Below are positions 1 through 6,660 of a DNA stretch of 32,659 nucleotides, one piece after another (position 1 is the first letter of the stretch; the number at the start of each line of letters is the position of its first letter). A program made the translations under genes and the position numbers. The notes beneath the pieces are model-generated. The model was not told the origin of the DNA. It ran no database searches and worked only from the letters and a program-made list of their open reading frames with translations. The DNA lies in contig CAJMQE010000043.1 in the NCBI GenBank assembly GCA_905215405.1, positions 1-32,659 of the forward strand, in the 5' to 3' direction. This DNA comes from an uncultured bacterium (GTDB lineage Bacteria > Bacillota > Clostridia > Lachnospirales > Lachnospiraceae).

Positions 1-131
1 GTAACAAATCAATACATTACGTGGTGGCAATCCCACGAAAAAAATGATTGACCCAAATTCGTTTAAAGCATTTACAAAATGGGTAGAATAACAGGTAAGA
101 ATATCTGGAAAGATGGAAAAAGGAGGACCTA

Positions 132-380
132 ATGGGAAGATATTACAGCTTTTCATGGCAGGTCACACCTGAGCAGGCGGATAAGATCATTGCAGAAGCC
201 ATGGAAGAGGAAAATGTGGTGCAGGCGGAAATTGCTTCTGACTATAAACATATTCTGATCAGGACCAGTGATGATGAATACGCCAGAATCATGGGCATAA
301 TTGTCAATGCCTGCAGGCGGATCGTCGGTGACTGCGATGTGTCATTTGACCGTTTTGTAATGCAGATCGAAAAAGAATAG
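132..380 (+). CDS. Small conserved-looking protein of unknown function (82 aa)
   Basis: The ORF starts at an ATG with a good AGGAGG ribosome binding site about 7 bases upstream (near 120-126) and ends 12 bases before a clear intrinsic terminator, so it is very probably a real gene. The product is 82 residues, soluble, rich in charged residues, with no signal peptide and no membrane segment. The pattern (short aromatic start MGRYYSFSW, then alternating helical and strand-like stretches) suggests a compact alpha/beta fold, but I do not recognise a family. It stands alone: the gene to the right has its own promoter. I assign no function. It is confidently a CDS because of the start, ribosome binding site and terminator. 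Confidence 0.8.
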   Translation: MGRYYSFSWQVTPEQADKIIAEAMEEENVVQAEIASDYKHILIRTSDDEYARIMGIIVNACRRIVGDCDVSFDRFVMQIEKE

Positions 381-390
381 AGTATATCAA

Positions 391-430
391 AAATATCCTG
401 TACGCATCATGCGACAGGATATTTTTTTTG
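391..430 (+). terminator. Intrinsic terminator after the 82-aa gene
   Basis: AATATCCTGT (392-401) pairs perfectly with ACAGGATATT (414-423). The loop contains a second short pairing (CGCAT/ATGCG), and a run of eight T follows. It separates the first gene from the esterase promoter. Confidence 0.9.
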
Positions 431-516
431 GAATAAACAGCTTGAAAGGTAAGCTTGTTAAAATAGTCTCAAAACCAAGTCCAAGAACCAGGATTACATA
501 AAATTTAGAAAAAAGC

Positions 517-547
517 TTGCGTTGGAGTGAACTTTAAGTGTTAGGCT
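517..547 (+). promoter_or_regulatory. Predicted MerR-type promoter (19-bp spacer) for the esterase
   Basis: TTGCGT (517-522) and TAGGCT (542-547) are separated by exactly 19 bp. The spacer carries an imperfect dyad, TTGGAGT-GA-ACTTTAA (522-537). An overlong 19-bp spacer with a central GGAGT/ACTCC-like dyad is the hallmark of promoters activated by MerR-family regulators (established knowledge). No MerR gene lies in the window, so the regulator would act from elsewhere. The layout also argues that the esterase cannot start at the upstream GTG at 538, which lies inside the promoter. Confidence 0.6.
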
Positions 548-630
548 GTTCCTGTATATTAATGAGAGATTTGAAGAAAACTAAGAAAAGGTTATCTGAT
601 CGCAGGAGTTTACGAAAAGGAGGAAACAAT

Positions 631-1701
631 ATGGCAGAAATCAATCTGGCACAGAAAGACAGGATTGAAAAGGATGACGCTCATCAGATATCTGAGTGCG
701 CGAACAAAAGAAAAATGAAAAAAAGACGGATCTGCAATTTGGTGGCAGTTGGAGTGATGACCGGGCTTCTTGCTATCGTGGTCGCAGGATGTGGCAAAGA
801 AAATGGAGATAAAACAGCAGAGGAAAGTAGCAGGCAGACCATGCAGGAACCAGTAACAGCCTCAACGGAAAGCAGTACAGAGGTCGCACCAAATGCAAAG
901 CAGGATGGAGTGGACGATTTTACAACACCACAGGATTTTCTTGCTCCACAGGGAGAAAGAACGTATGGTGAAACGCAGACTGTGACTTACTATTCAGCAA
1001 CGACAGGATCAGAACGGCAGGCAAATGTAATATTACCTGTAACTTATAACAGTGATACAAAATATCCGGTACTTTATCTGCTCCATGGACTTGGCTGTAA
1101 TCATGAAAGCTGGGGAGATCTGGGTGCAAAATATATTGTACAGAACTTGCATTATGACCAGGATCTCTCTGAGATGATCATTGTCTGTCCAGATGGACTG
1201 ACTGTGGCCAATGGGACCGAAAGTGACATGGACATATCCGAGGTAGTCACTGCTTATGATCTGAGTATTGATGACATGATGAATGATCTAATGCCATTTG
1301 TCAATGCAAATTATTCTACGGCGACAGGCAGGGAAAACACAGCAATTGCTGGATTCTCCATGGGAGGAAGAGAGGCATTATATATTGGATTTACCTATCC
1401 ACAGGAATTTGGATATGTGGGTGGATTTTCACCGGCACCTGGAGTTGTCGCAGATAGTCCGGAAAGTCTTCTTCCAAGTCTGTTAAATGATTTTACGTTG
1501 CCACTCGATATTGGGCAGTTCTATGAACTGTATCTGGAAGTCGGAGATGAGGACAGTGGCTGTGGTCCTGCAACTGAAAATTATGACAGAATACTGGATG
1601 AACAGGGAATCAATCATATCTACCATGTAATACCAGGCGGACATGAAGGCAGCGTATGGCAGGACAGTCTATATAATTTTGCAAAAAGACTGTTTCAGTA
1701 A
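631..1701 (+). CDS. Surface lipoprotein esterase, alpha/beta hydrolase (esterase D / CE1-like)
   Basis: The protein is predicted to be a membrane-anchored serine esterase acting outside the cell, related to the esterase D, feruloyl and acetylxylan esterase group. Visible features: a basic segment KRKMKKRR, a hydrophobic stretch and a lipobox ending V-A-G-C (Cys54); a Ser/Thr/Glu-rich linker to about residue 110; an oxyanion-hole segment LYLLHGLG; the nucleophile elbow G-F-S-M-G (Ser243); and a C-terminal GGHEGS (His338). The acidic residue is probably in the VGDEDS segment. I chose ATG 631 because AAAGGAGG lies 7 bases upstream; the frame is open to a GTG at 538, but that falls in the promoter. 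About 28 residues precede the basic part of the signal peptide, which is unusual; ATG 715 would give a normal signal peptide but has no clear ribosome binding site. The substrate cannot be told. Confidence 0.85.
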   Translation: MAEINLAQKDRIEKDDAHQISECANKRKMKKRRICNLVAVGVMTGLLAIVVAGCGKENGDKTAEESSRQTMQEPVTASTESSTEVAPNAKQDGVDDFTTPQDFLAPQGERTYGETQTVTYYSATTGSERQANVILPVTYNSDTKYPVLYLLHGLGCNHESWGDLGAKYIVQNLHYDQDLSEMIIVCPDGLTVANGTESDMDISEVVTAYDLSIDDMMNDLMPFVNANYSTATGRENTAIAGFSMGGREALYIGFTYPQEFGYVGGFSPAPGVVADSPESLLPSLLNDFTLPLDIGQFYELYLEVGDEDSGCGPATENYDRILDEQGINHIYHVIPGGHEGSVWQDSLYNFAKRLFQ

Positions 1702-1722
1702 TAAGACATATGCAGTAAATAA

Positions 1723-1775
1723 ATTATTTCAATAAAGTCAATTGTTTCAATAAAGTCAATTATTTCAATAAATAT
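1723..1775 (+). repeat. 18-bp tandem repeat, about 2.9 copies
   Basis: ATTATTTCAATAAAGTCA (1723-1740) is followed directly by ATTGTTTCAATAAAGTCA (1741-1758) and a partial third copy ATTATTTCAATAAATA (1759-1774). The copies differ by one base where they overlap. It lies in the non-coding tail after the esterase. No function is evident. Confidence 0.85.
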
Positions 1776-1824
1776 ATTGTTTTAAATAATACAATTTATT
1801 TTGTGAGGAAAAGATGGAATATAG

Positions 1825-1856
1825 AAAAGCTGGTGTGCATGCACCAGCTTTTTTTA
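1825..1856 (+). terminator. Intrinsic terminator downstream of the esterase
   Basis: AAAGCTGGTG (1826-1835) pairs with CACCAGCTTT (1842-1851) around a 6-base loop, followed by a T run. It lies about 125 bases after the esterase stop codon and is the only convincing terminator before the copper operon. Confidence 0.9.
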
Positions 1857-2048
1857 GCTTGGGAAGACGAATTATTTATGTCTTTAAAATGCTTGCTATA
1901 TTATTCTCAGAAAGACATACGATATAGTCGAAAGACTAGGTATTATATTTTTGTACAGGGAAGATTTCTTTCTATCATTCAAAAGATCTTATTCTTATGA
2001 TCGCAAAGAGTTTGTTATATTTGGGTATGTATTTATTTGGAAAACAGG

Positions 2049-2100
2049 TTGACAAAATAAAAGTTAGAGTTTATATTGTACGTATACCCCATGGGGGTAT
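2049..2100 (+). promoter_or_regulatory. Copper operon promoter and CsoR-type operator
   Basis: A perfect -35 TTGACA (2049-2054) is separated by 17 bp from -10 TATATT (2072-2077). The perfect inverted repeat ATACCCC-ATG-GGGGTAT (2084-2100) covers the expected transcription start. G/C-tract palindromes of this type are the known operators of CsoR-family copper repressors, so repressor binding should block transcription until Cu(I) is bound. The stretch 1857-2048 holds nothing else I can identify. Confidence 0.9.
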
Positions 2101-2135
2101 GAAAATCGGATGAATGATTACAGGGAGGATATCAA

Positions 2136-2546
2136 TTGAGTTGTGAATGCAGCAAGAATGATGGGAATAGAGAAACACTCAGAGAGTGTGAGAAAAATGA
2201 GAAAGCAGCAGAGAAAGAAGTGTTAAAGGCTGAAGGTAAGACGGAACTAAGTCTGGATGGAAAACCAGTCAAACACAAGAAAAGAAATGGCTGTGAAAAG
2301 AAAGAGCTGATCACAAGATTGAGCAGAATTGAAGGACAGGTCAGAGGAATCAAGGCGATGGTCGATGATGACAGATACTGTGTGGATATTCTTACACAGG
2401 TATCAGCAGTACAGGCAGCTCTGAACAGTTTTAACAAAGAACTGCTCGCTCGTCACATAAAAAGCTGTGTATCTACAGATATTAAAAATGGCAGCGAAGA
2501 AGCAGTCGATGAATTATGTGATCTGTTAAAGAAACTAATGAAGTAA
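2136..2546 (+). CDS. csoR: CsoR-family copper-sensing transcriptional repressor
   Basis: CsoR proteins bind operator DNA as helical tetramers and release it on binding Cu(I). The conserved core runs from about residue 55 to 136, including SRIEGQVRGIKAMV. The copper ligands fit the Mycobacterium CsoR pattern exactly: Cys82, then 24 residues, His107, three residues, Cys111, with a Tyr directly before the first Cys. The TTG start is supported by GGGAGG 8 bases upstream; no in-frame ATG is available. The N-terminal extension of about 50 charged residues with Cys3, Cys5 and Cys18 is longer than usual (family members are often 85-120 aa). It is the first gene of the operon with the copper ATPase 49 bases downstream and lies just after its own predicted operator, so autoregulation is expected. 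Confidence 0.93.
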   Translation: MSCECSKNDGNRETLRECEKNEKAAEKEVLKAEGKTELSLDGKPVKHKKRNGCEKKELITRLSRIEGQVRGIKAMVDDDRYCVDILTQVSAVQAALNSFNKELLARHIKSCVSTDIKNGSEEAVDELCDLLKKLMK

Positions 2547-2595
2547 CCTGTTCAGCCAGCGTAGTCTGGTATGAGAATGATAGAAGAGGAGAATC

Positions 2596-5244
2596 ATGAA
2601 AGAAAAATTTGATGTTACAGGTATGACCTGTTCGGCGTGTTCTTCCCATGTTGAGAAGAGCGTAGCTAAGGCAGATGGCGTCAGGAATGTCAGCGTCAAT
2701 CTGCTGACGAACAGTATGCAGGTCGATTTTGATGAAGGCATAACAAATGTTTCGAAAATCTGCGATGTCGTTGCAGACGCAGGATATGGAGCAAATGTAA
2801 AAAACGAAACAGCGCAGGCAGATAATAAAGAAAGCCAGAAAGAAAAACAGGATAAGAACATAAGGGGAATGAAAACAAGACTGATCGTGTCAGTGATCTT
2901 TCTGATTCCACTGATGTACGTATCCATGGGACATATGATTTACAGCTGGCTATCTATCAAAATGCCACCGTTTACAATGAACTTTCTGCATGGAAATGAA
3001 AATGCACTGATCTACGCATTTACTCAGTTATTATTGTTAATTCCTATATTATTTGCAAATCAGAAATACTTTAGAAATGGATTTAAGACCCTTTATAAAC
3101 GCAGTCCTAATATGGACAGTCTGATTGCAATCGGTGCGGGTGCAGCAATCGCTTATGGAATCTTTGCGATATACAGAATCGGCTTTGGGATGGGACATGG
3201 AGATTGGGCAGTCGTTGAACATTACAGACATGATTTGTATTTTGAGTCAGCCGGTACAATTCTTACATTGATCACAGTTGGAAAATATCTGGAGACCAGA
3301 TCAAAAGGAAAGACGAGTGAAGCAATAACAAAGCTTATGGATCTGGCACCGAAGACAGTAACCGTGGTACGAGGTGATATAGAGAAAGTCATCGATGTAA
3401 AGGAACTCGTTGTTGGTGACATTTTCCTGGTAAAACCGGGAGAATCAGTAGCGGTAGATGGTGTCATTATAGAGGGCAGATCTTCATTTGATGAATCTGC
3501 TATTACGGGAGAAAGTATTCCTGTTTTAAAGCAGGAAGGAGATAAGATTGTTTCTGCATCCATGAACAAGTCTGGTATGGTACGTGCAAAAGCAGTGAAA
3601 GTAGGCGAGGATACTACAATCTCCCAGATCATTCGTCTGGTAGAAGAGGCATCTTCCAGCAAGGCACCAATTGCAAAGATGGCAGATAAGATCGCAGGGA
3701 TATTTGTACCAGTGGTCATTACAATTGCGATTATTACTGGAATCATCTGGCTTCTCGCTGGTTCAGGCTTTGAATTTGCCATGTCAAGTGCAATCGCAGT
3801 GCTTGTGATCTCATGCCCATGTGCCCTTGGTCTTGCAACACCTGTTGCGATTATGGTAGGTACAGGAAAAGGAGCAGAGAACGGAATCCTGATCAAATCA
3901 GGAGAAGCATTGGAAACTGCACATATGATCGATACCATTGTTCTGGATAAGACAGGTACTATCACAGAAGGAAAGCCGGTTGTGACTGATATAATACCGC
4001 TTGGTAATATTTCACATACTCAATTATTAAAAATTGCCGGATCTCTTGAAAAAGGCAGTGAACATCCTCTTGCAGAAGCAATCGTCAATGCCTGTGAAAA
4101 TGAAAAAATGGGATTTTTCAAAGTTCTGGATTTTGATGCTATTTTTGGCAAGGGTATTCAAGGACGTATTGGAGATCACATTTATTTTGCAGGAAATGAG
4201 AAGCTGATGCAGCAGGAAAAGATTCCTGTTACAAAAGAAGTAAAAGAAGATATGGAAAAGCTCTCATTACAGGGCAAAACACCTATGTTATTTGCACAGG
4301 ACAGCGAAATCCTTGGAATGATCGGTGTGGCCGATGTTGTTAAGAAAACAAGTAAAGAGGCAGTCAGTGAGTTAAAAGACCTGGGAATCCATGTCATTAT
4401 GCTGACGGGCGATAATGAAATCACTGCAAATGCAATTCGTGAACAGGTAGGGATCGATGAGGTAATTGCAGGCGTTCTTCCGACACAGAAAGAAGAGAAA
4501 ATCGCACAGTTAAAAGCAGACGGACACAGAGTTGCTATGGTCGGTGATGGAATTAATGATGCGCCGGCACTTGCATCTGCAGATGTGGGAATTGCAATTG
4601 GAGCAGGTACAGATGTGGCAATTGAAAGTGCAGATGTCGTTCTGATGAAGAGCGATCTTATGGATGCAGCAGGTGCAGTGAAACTGAGCAGGGCAGTAAT
4701 CAGAAATATTAAGGAGAATCTGTTCTGGGCATTCTTCTACAACTGTATCGGTATTCCACTTGCAGCTGGAGTTCTCTATCCATTCTTTGGTATTAAACTG
4801 AATCCGATGTTCGGTGCAGCGGCAATGAGTTTGAGCAGCGTGTGTGTTGTCAGCAATGCACTTCGCTTAAAAGGTGTGAAACTAAGAAAAAGAAAAAATC
4901 AGCAGACAGAAGAAATTGAGCAGTCTGCTACAGAGCAAGGTTATAATGAAATTAATTATAATATAGAAGATGCTGGAACTTCACAGAAAAATAGTGAGAC
5001 CGGTGAAAATAATAAAAGAGAGGATGGAACAATTATGAAAACAACAATTATGATTGAAGGCATGTCATGTGGACATTGCACAGCAAGAGTAGAAAAAGCA
5101 TTAAAGGAAGTATCAGGAGTTACAGAAGTAACAGTCAGCCTGGATGATAAAAATGCAGTTGTAACAGCAGATGACTCTGTTGATACAGAAGTTCTTAAAA
5201 AAGCTGTAACAGAAGCTGGTTATGAAGTAACAGGAATTAAGTAA
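2596..5244 (+). CDS. copA: Cu(I)-exporting P1B-type ATPase with N- and C-terminal metal-binding domains
   Basis: The protein pumps Cu(I) out of the cytoplasm at the cost of ATP. Domains: N-terminal heavy-metal-associated domain with MTCSAC (residues 10-15); membrane helices from about 95; actuator TGES (304-307); the membrane CPC copper motif (407-409) in SCPCALGLATP; phosphorylation site DKTGT (Asp451); hinge GDGINDAP (650-657); two further helices; then a polar linker of about 45 residues and a C-terminal heavy-metal-associated domain with MSCGHC (Cys825, Cys828). The start ATG has GAGGAG upstream. The total of 882 aa exceeds the usual 740-830 because of the C-terminal domain, which resembles a free CopZ chaperone. 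An ATG at codon 814 is preceded by GAGAGGA, so a separate 69-aa chaperone could also be made from this message. Confidence 0.96.
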   Translation: MKEKFDVTGMTCSACSSHVEKSVAKADGVRNVSVNLLTNSMQVDFDEGITNVSKICDVVADAGYGANVKNETAQADNKESQKEKQDKNIRGMKTRLIVSVIFLIPLMYVSMGHMIYSWLSIKMPPFTMNFLHGNENALIYAFTQLLLLIPILFANQKYFRNGFKTLYKRSPNMDSLIAIGAGAAIAYGIFAIYRIGFGMGHGDWAVVEHYRHDLYFESAGTILTLITVGKYLETRSKGKTSEAITKLMDLAPKTVTVVRGDIEKVIDVKELVVGDIFLVKPGESVAVDGVIIEGRSSFDESAITGESIPVLKQEGDKIVSASMNKSGMVRAKAVKVGEDTTISQIIRLVEEASSSKAPIAKMADKIAGIFVPVVITIAIITGIIWLLAGSGFEFAMSSAIAVLVISCPCALGLATPVAIMVGTGKGAENGILIKSGEALETAHMIDTIVLDKTGTITEGKPVVTDIIPLGNISHTQLLKIAGSLEKGSEHPLAEAIVNACENEKMGFFKVLDFDAIFGKGIQGRIGDHIYFAGNEKLMQQEKIPVTKEVKEDMEKLSLQGKTPMLFAQDSEILGMIGVADVVKKTSKEAVSELKDLGIHVIMLTGDNEITANAIREQVGIDEVIAGVLPTQKEEKIAQLKADGHRVAMVGDGINDAPALASADVGIAIGAGTDVAIESADVVLMKSDLMDAAGAVKLSRAVIRNIKENLFWAFFYNCIGIPLAAGVLYPFFGIKLNPMFGAAAMSLSSVCVVSNALRLKGVKLRKRKNQQTEEIEQSATEQGYNEINYNIEDAGTSQKNSETGENNKREDGTIMKTTIMIEGMSCGHCTARVEKALKEVSGVTEVTVSLDDKNAVVTADDSVDTEVLKKAVTEAGYEVTGIK
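5018..5244 (+). other. Possible internal start producing a free CopZ-like chaperone from copA
   Basis: Inside copA, GAGAGGA (5018-5024) lies 10 bases before an in-frame ATG (5035). Translation from there would give a 69-residue protein consisting of just the heavy-metal-associated domain (MKTTIMIEGMSCGHC...), the length and layout of stand-alone CopZ. It may be a working second start or the scar of a copA-copZ gene fusion. The sequence shows the site; the product is inferred. Confidence 0.45.
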
Positions 5245-5275
5245 ACATAACGGAACAGATAAAAGTTTCATAGGT

Positions 5276-5333
5276 ATAAAAAAGCCATTCTATCTCTGAA
5301 GATAAATCTTTAGAAATAGAAGGGCTTTTTCAA
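5276..5333. terminator. Terminator between copA and the convergent dtxR-like gene, probably bidirectional
   Basis: AAAGCCATTCTAT (from 5281) pairs with ATAGAAGGGCTTT (ending about 5328) with one mismatch. There is a T run on the right for copA and an A run on the left, which is a T run for the minus-strand gene. Confidence 0.8.
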
Positions 5334-5379
5334 TAAGAAATGAGCCGTTTGCTAAAAGCAACAGTTATTGACTGATACA

Positions 5380-5748
5380 TTATTTTTTATCACGTACATA
5401 AGTCTTTATTGCTTCAAAACTTTCCTTACTGATGACATGTTCAATTTTGCAGGCATCGTCACTGGCAATTTCTGCATCAACACCGAGTTGTTCTAACCAG
5501 TTAGAAAGGAAGGAATGTCTTTCGTAGATCATATCGGCAATCGCTTTTCCTGAATCGGTCAGGTAGATATAACCGGCATCGGTAACTGTGATATGATTGT
5601 GTTCCCGCAGGTTCTTCATGGCAATACTGACACTGGATTTCTTGAATCCAAGTTCATTTGCAACATCTACAGAACGTACAACAGGAAGTTTCTGGCTGAG
5701 TAGTAGAATCGTTTCAAGATAGTTTTCTGCTGATTCATTTATATGCAT
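5380..5748 (-). CDS. DtxR-family metal-dependent repressor, likely iron-responsive, short form
   Basis: This is a metal-activated DNA-binding repressor of the DtxR/IdeR/MntR family. The N-terminal winged helix spans about residues 5-65 (recognition region FKKSSVSIAMKNL) and the dimerisation and metal-binding part about 66-122. The C-terminal SH3-like domain of DtxR is absent and the protein is 122 aa, MntR-like in layout. The metal site looks more like DtxR than MntR: Glu12, His78, and Cys100-x2-Glu103-His104, matching the C-x2-E-H of DtxR where MntR has E-x2-E-H. Asn9 sits where DtxR has a Met ligand and MntR an Asp. It is transcribed away from feoA, and four matching palindromes near iron genes suggest it is the iron regulator (inference). 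The minus-strand start ATG follows an AGGA-containing site. Confidence 0.87.
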   Translation of the reverse strand: MHINESAENYLETILLLSQKLPVVRSVDVANELGFKKSSVSIAMKNLREHNHITVTDAGYIYLTDSGKAIADMIYERHSFLSNWLEQLGVDAEIASDDACKIEHVISKESFEAIKTYVRDKK

Positions 5749-5980
5749 AATCTCGTCCTCACTTTGCTTATTTTTTCTATCGGATTCTTCCTATAATAAG
5801 TACGTACGAAAAAAAAGTAACTTTACGATCAACTTTCAGCCGATCTCAAATGCAGGAATTCTGCATGGTGATATTATAAGAAACCCAACAGCACCCGTGT
5901 ATACCCAAGGCTTATTTTTATATAAATACACGAATTTTATCGTAGTATAACATAAAAATAATAATATTTCAATTAAGTTA

Positions 5981-6012
5981 TTGACAACTATTACTCGTTA
6001 GCGTATACTAAC
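5981..6012 (+). promoter_or_regulatory. feo operon promoter with iron-regulator palindrome (site 1)
   Basis: TTGACA (5981-5986), 17 bp, TATACT (6004-6009) form a near-consensus promoter. The palindrome GTTAG-CGTATA-CTAAC (5997-6012) covers the -10, so a bound repressor would exclude RNA polymerase. The half-sites resemble the GTTAG/CTAAC core of known DtxR/IdeR boxes but with a wider 6-bp gap. The rest of 5749-5980 is AT-rich leader and upstream DNA with no further gene; I could not place the dtxR promoter with confidence. Confidence 0.75.
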
Positions 6013-6062
6013 TATGGTAATAAATGTAAAACAAATGTGAAAAAATAGAAAGAAGATGGTTT

Positions 6063-6275
6063 ATGATGCCTTTAACGATGGTGAAAACTGGTGAATCAAG
6101 TATCATCAGGAAAGTGAGTGGAAAAGAAGAGGTAAGAAAATTTCTTGAAAGTCTCGGCTTTGTCGCAGGCGGAGAAGTCACTGTGGTTTCAGAAATCAGT
6201 GGAAATGTCATTGTGAATGTCAAGGGCTCACGTGTTGCAATTGGCAAAGATATGGCAAACAGAATTATGGTTTAG
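6063..6275 (+). CDS. feoA: FeoA-domain protein (first of two)
   Basis: A small cytoplasmic SH3-like protein of the ferrous iron uptake system, thought to assist or regulate FeoB. It is 70 aa, the normal size, and contains the typical core: a loop EVRKFLESLGFVAGGEV, strands VTVVSEISGNVIVNVKGSRVAIG, and the closing KDMANRIMV. Two adjacent ATGs (6063, 6066) could start it; the ribosome binding site is weak (AGAAAGAAG). It is the first gene after the iron-regulated promoter, with a second FeoA 45 bases downstream. Paired FeoA genes ahead of FeoB are common in Clostridia. Confidence 0.9.
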   Translation: MMPLTMVKTGESSIIRKVSGKEEVRKFLESLGFVAGGEVTVVSEISGNVIVNVKGSRVAIGKDMANRIMV

Positions 6276-6320
6276 GTTTTTATTTAAGAATTAAATAGAT
6301 AGAACAGATGGAGGCTTAAT

Positions 6321-6545
6321 ATGCAAACATTAAGAGATGTATCTGTTGGACAGCAGGTACAGGTAAAAAAATTAACTGGAACAGGTCCGGTTAAGAGAAG
6401 AATTATGGATATGGGCATCACAAAAGGTGTTTCAATCCTGGTCAGAAAGGTCGCTCCGCTTGGAGATCCAATTGAAGTAACAGTCAGAGGATATGAACTG
6501 TCACTTAGAAAAGCAGATGCAGAAATGATCGAAGTAGAAGCATAA
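6321..6545 (+). CDS. feoA: FeoA-domain protein (second of two)
   Basis: A second 74-aa FeoA protein, clearly a diverged paralogue of the preceding one: VKKLTGTGPVKRRIMDMGITKGVSILVRKVAPLGDP is the standard FeoA signature, with the MDMGI turn and the closing KADAEMIEVE strand. GATGGAGG lies about 6 bases before the ATG. It is closer to canonical FeoA than the first copy, so this one may be the FeoB partner while the first may have another role (inference). A regulatory palindrome separates it from feoB. Confidence 0.93.
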   Translation: MQTLRDVSVGQQVQVKKLTGTGPVKRRIMDMGITKGVSILVRKVAPLGDPIEVTVRGYELSLRKADAEMIEVEA

Positions 6546-6572
6546 TCGGAAGCAAATTTTTTTTGATCTATG

Positions 6573-6588
6573 GTTAGACAATCCTAAC
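6573..6588 (+). promoter_or_regulatory. Iron-regulator palindrome between feoA and feoB (site 2)
   Basis: GTTAG-ACAATC-CTAAC (6573-6588) lies in the 115-bp gap before feoB, with the same half-sites and spacing as the site over the feoA promoter. A poor -35/-10 pair (TTAGAC at 6574, TAATAA near 6597) would overlap it, so feoB may also have its own iron-controlled promoter. Confidence 0.65.
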
Positions 6589-6660
6589 AAATGTTTTAAT
6601 AATGCAATACTAGGTAGCTTTATCAAATCAAGACGCCAAAAGAGGCAAAAGGAGTAGGAA

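Noticed and set aside
1..91. Short open stretch ending ...SFKAFTKWVE at 89-91, possible C-terminus of an upstream gene
   Set aside because: An in-frame stop lies at 2-4, and the other two frames could equally be the tail of an upstream gene. There is too little sequence to assign.
538..630. Longer esterase reading frame from GTG 538
   Set aside because: The codons lie within and just after the predicted promoter, and there is no ribosome binding site; ATG 631 is far better supported.
2063..2078. GTTAGAGTTTATATTG in the copper promoter resembling the iron palindrome
   Set aside because: Only the left half-site matches; there is no CTAAC on the right.
3222..3965. Long minus-strand open frame (247 codons) inside copA
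   Set aside because: It is antisense to the conserved core of the copper ATPase, has no family resemblance and no ribosome binding site; a shadow frame.
5793..5832. Possible minus-strand promoter for the dtxR-like gene (TTGATC and TATTAT)
   Set aside because: The spacing of 28 bp is too long for a sigma-A promoter.
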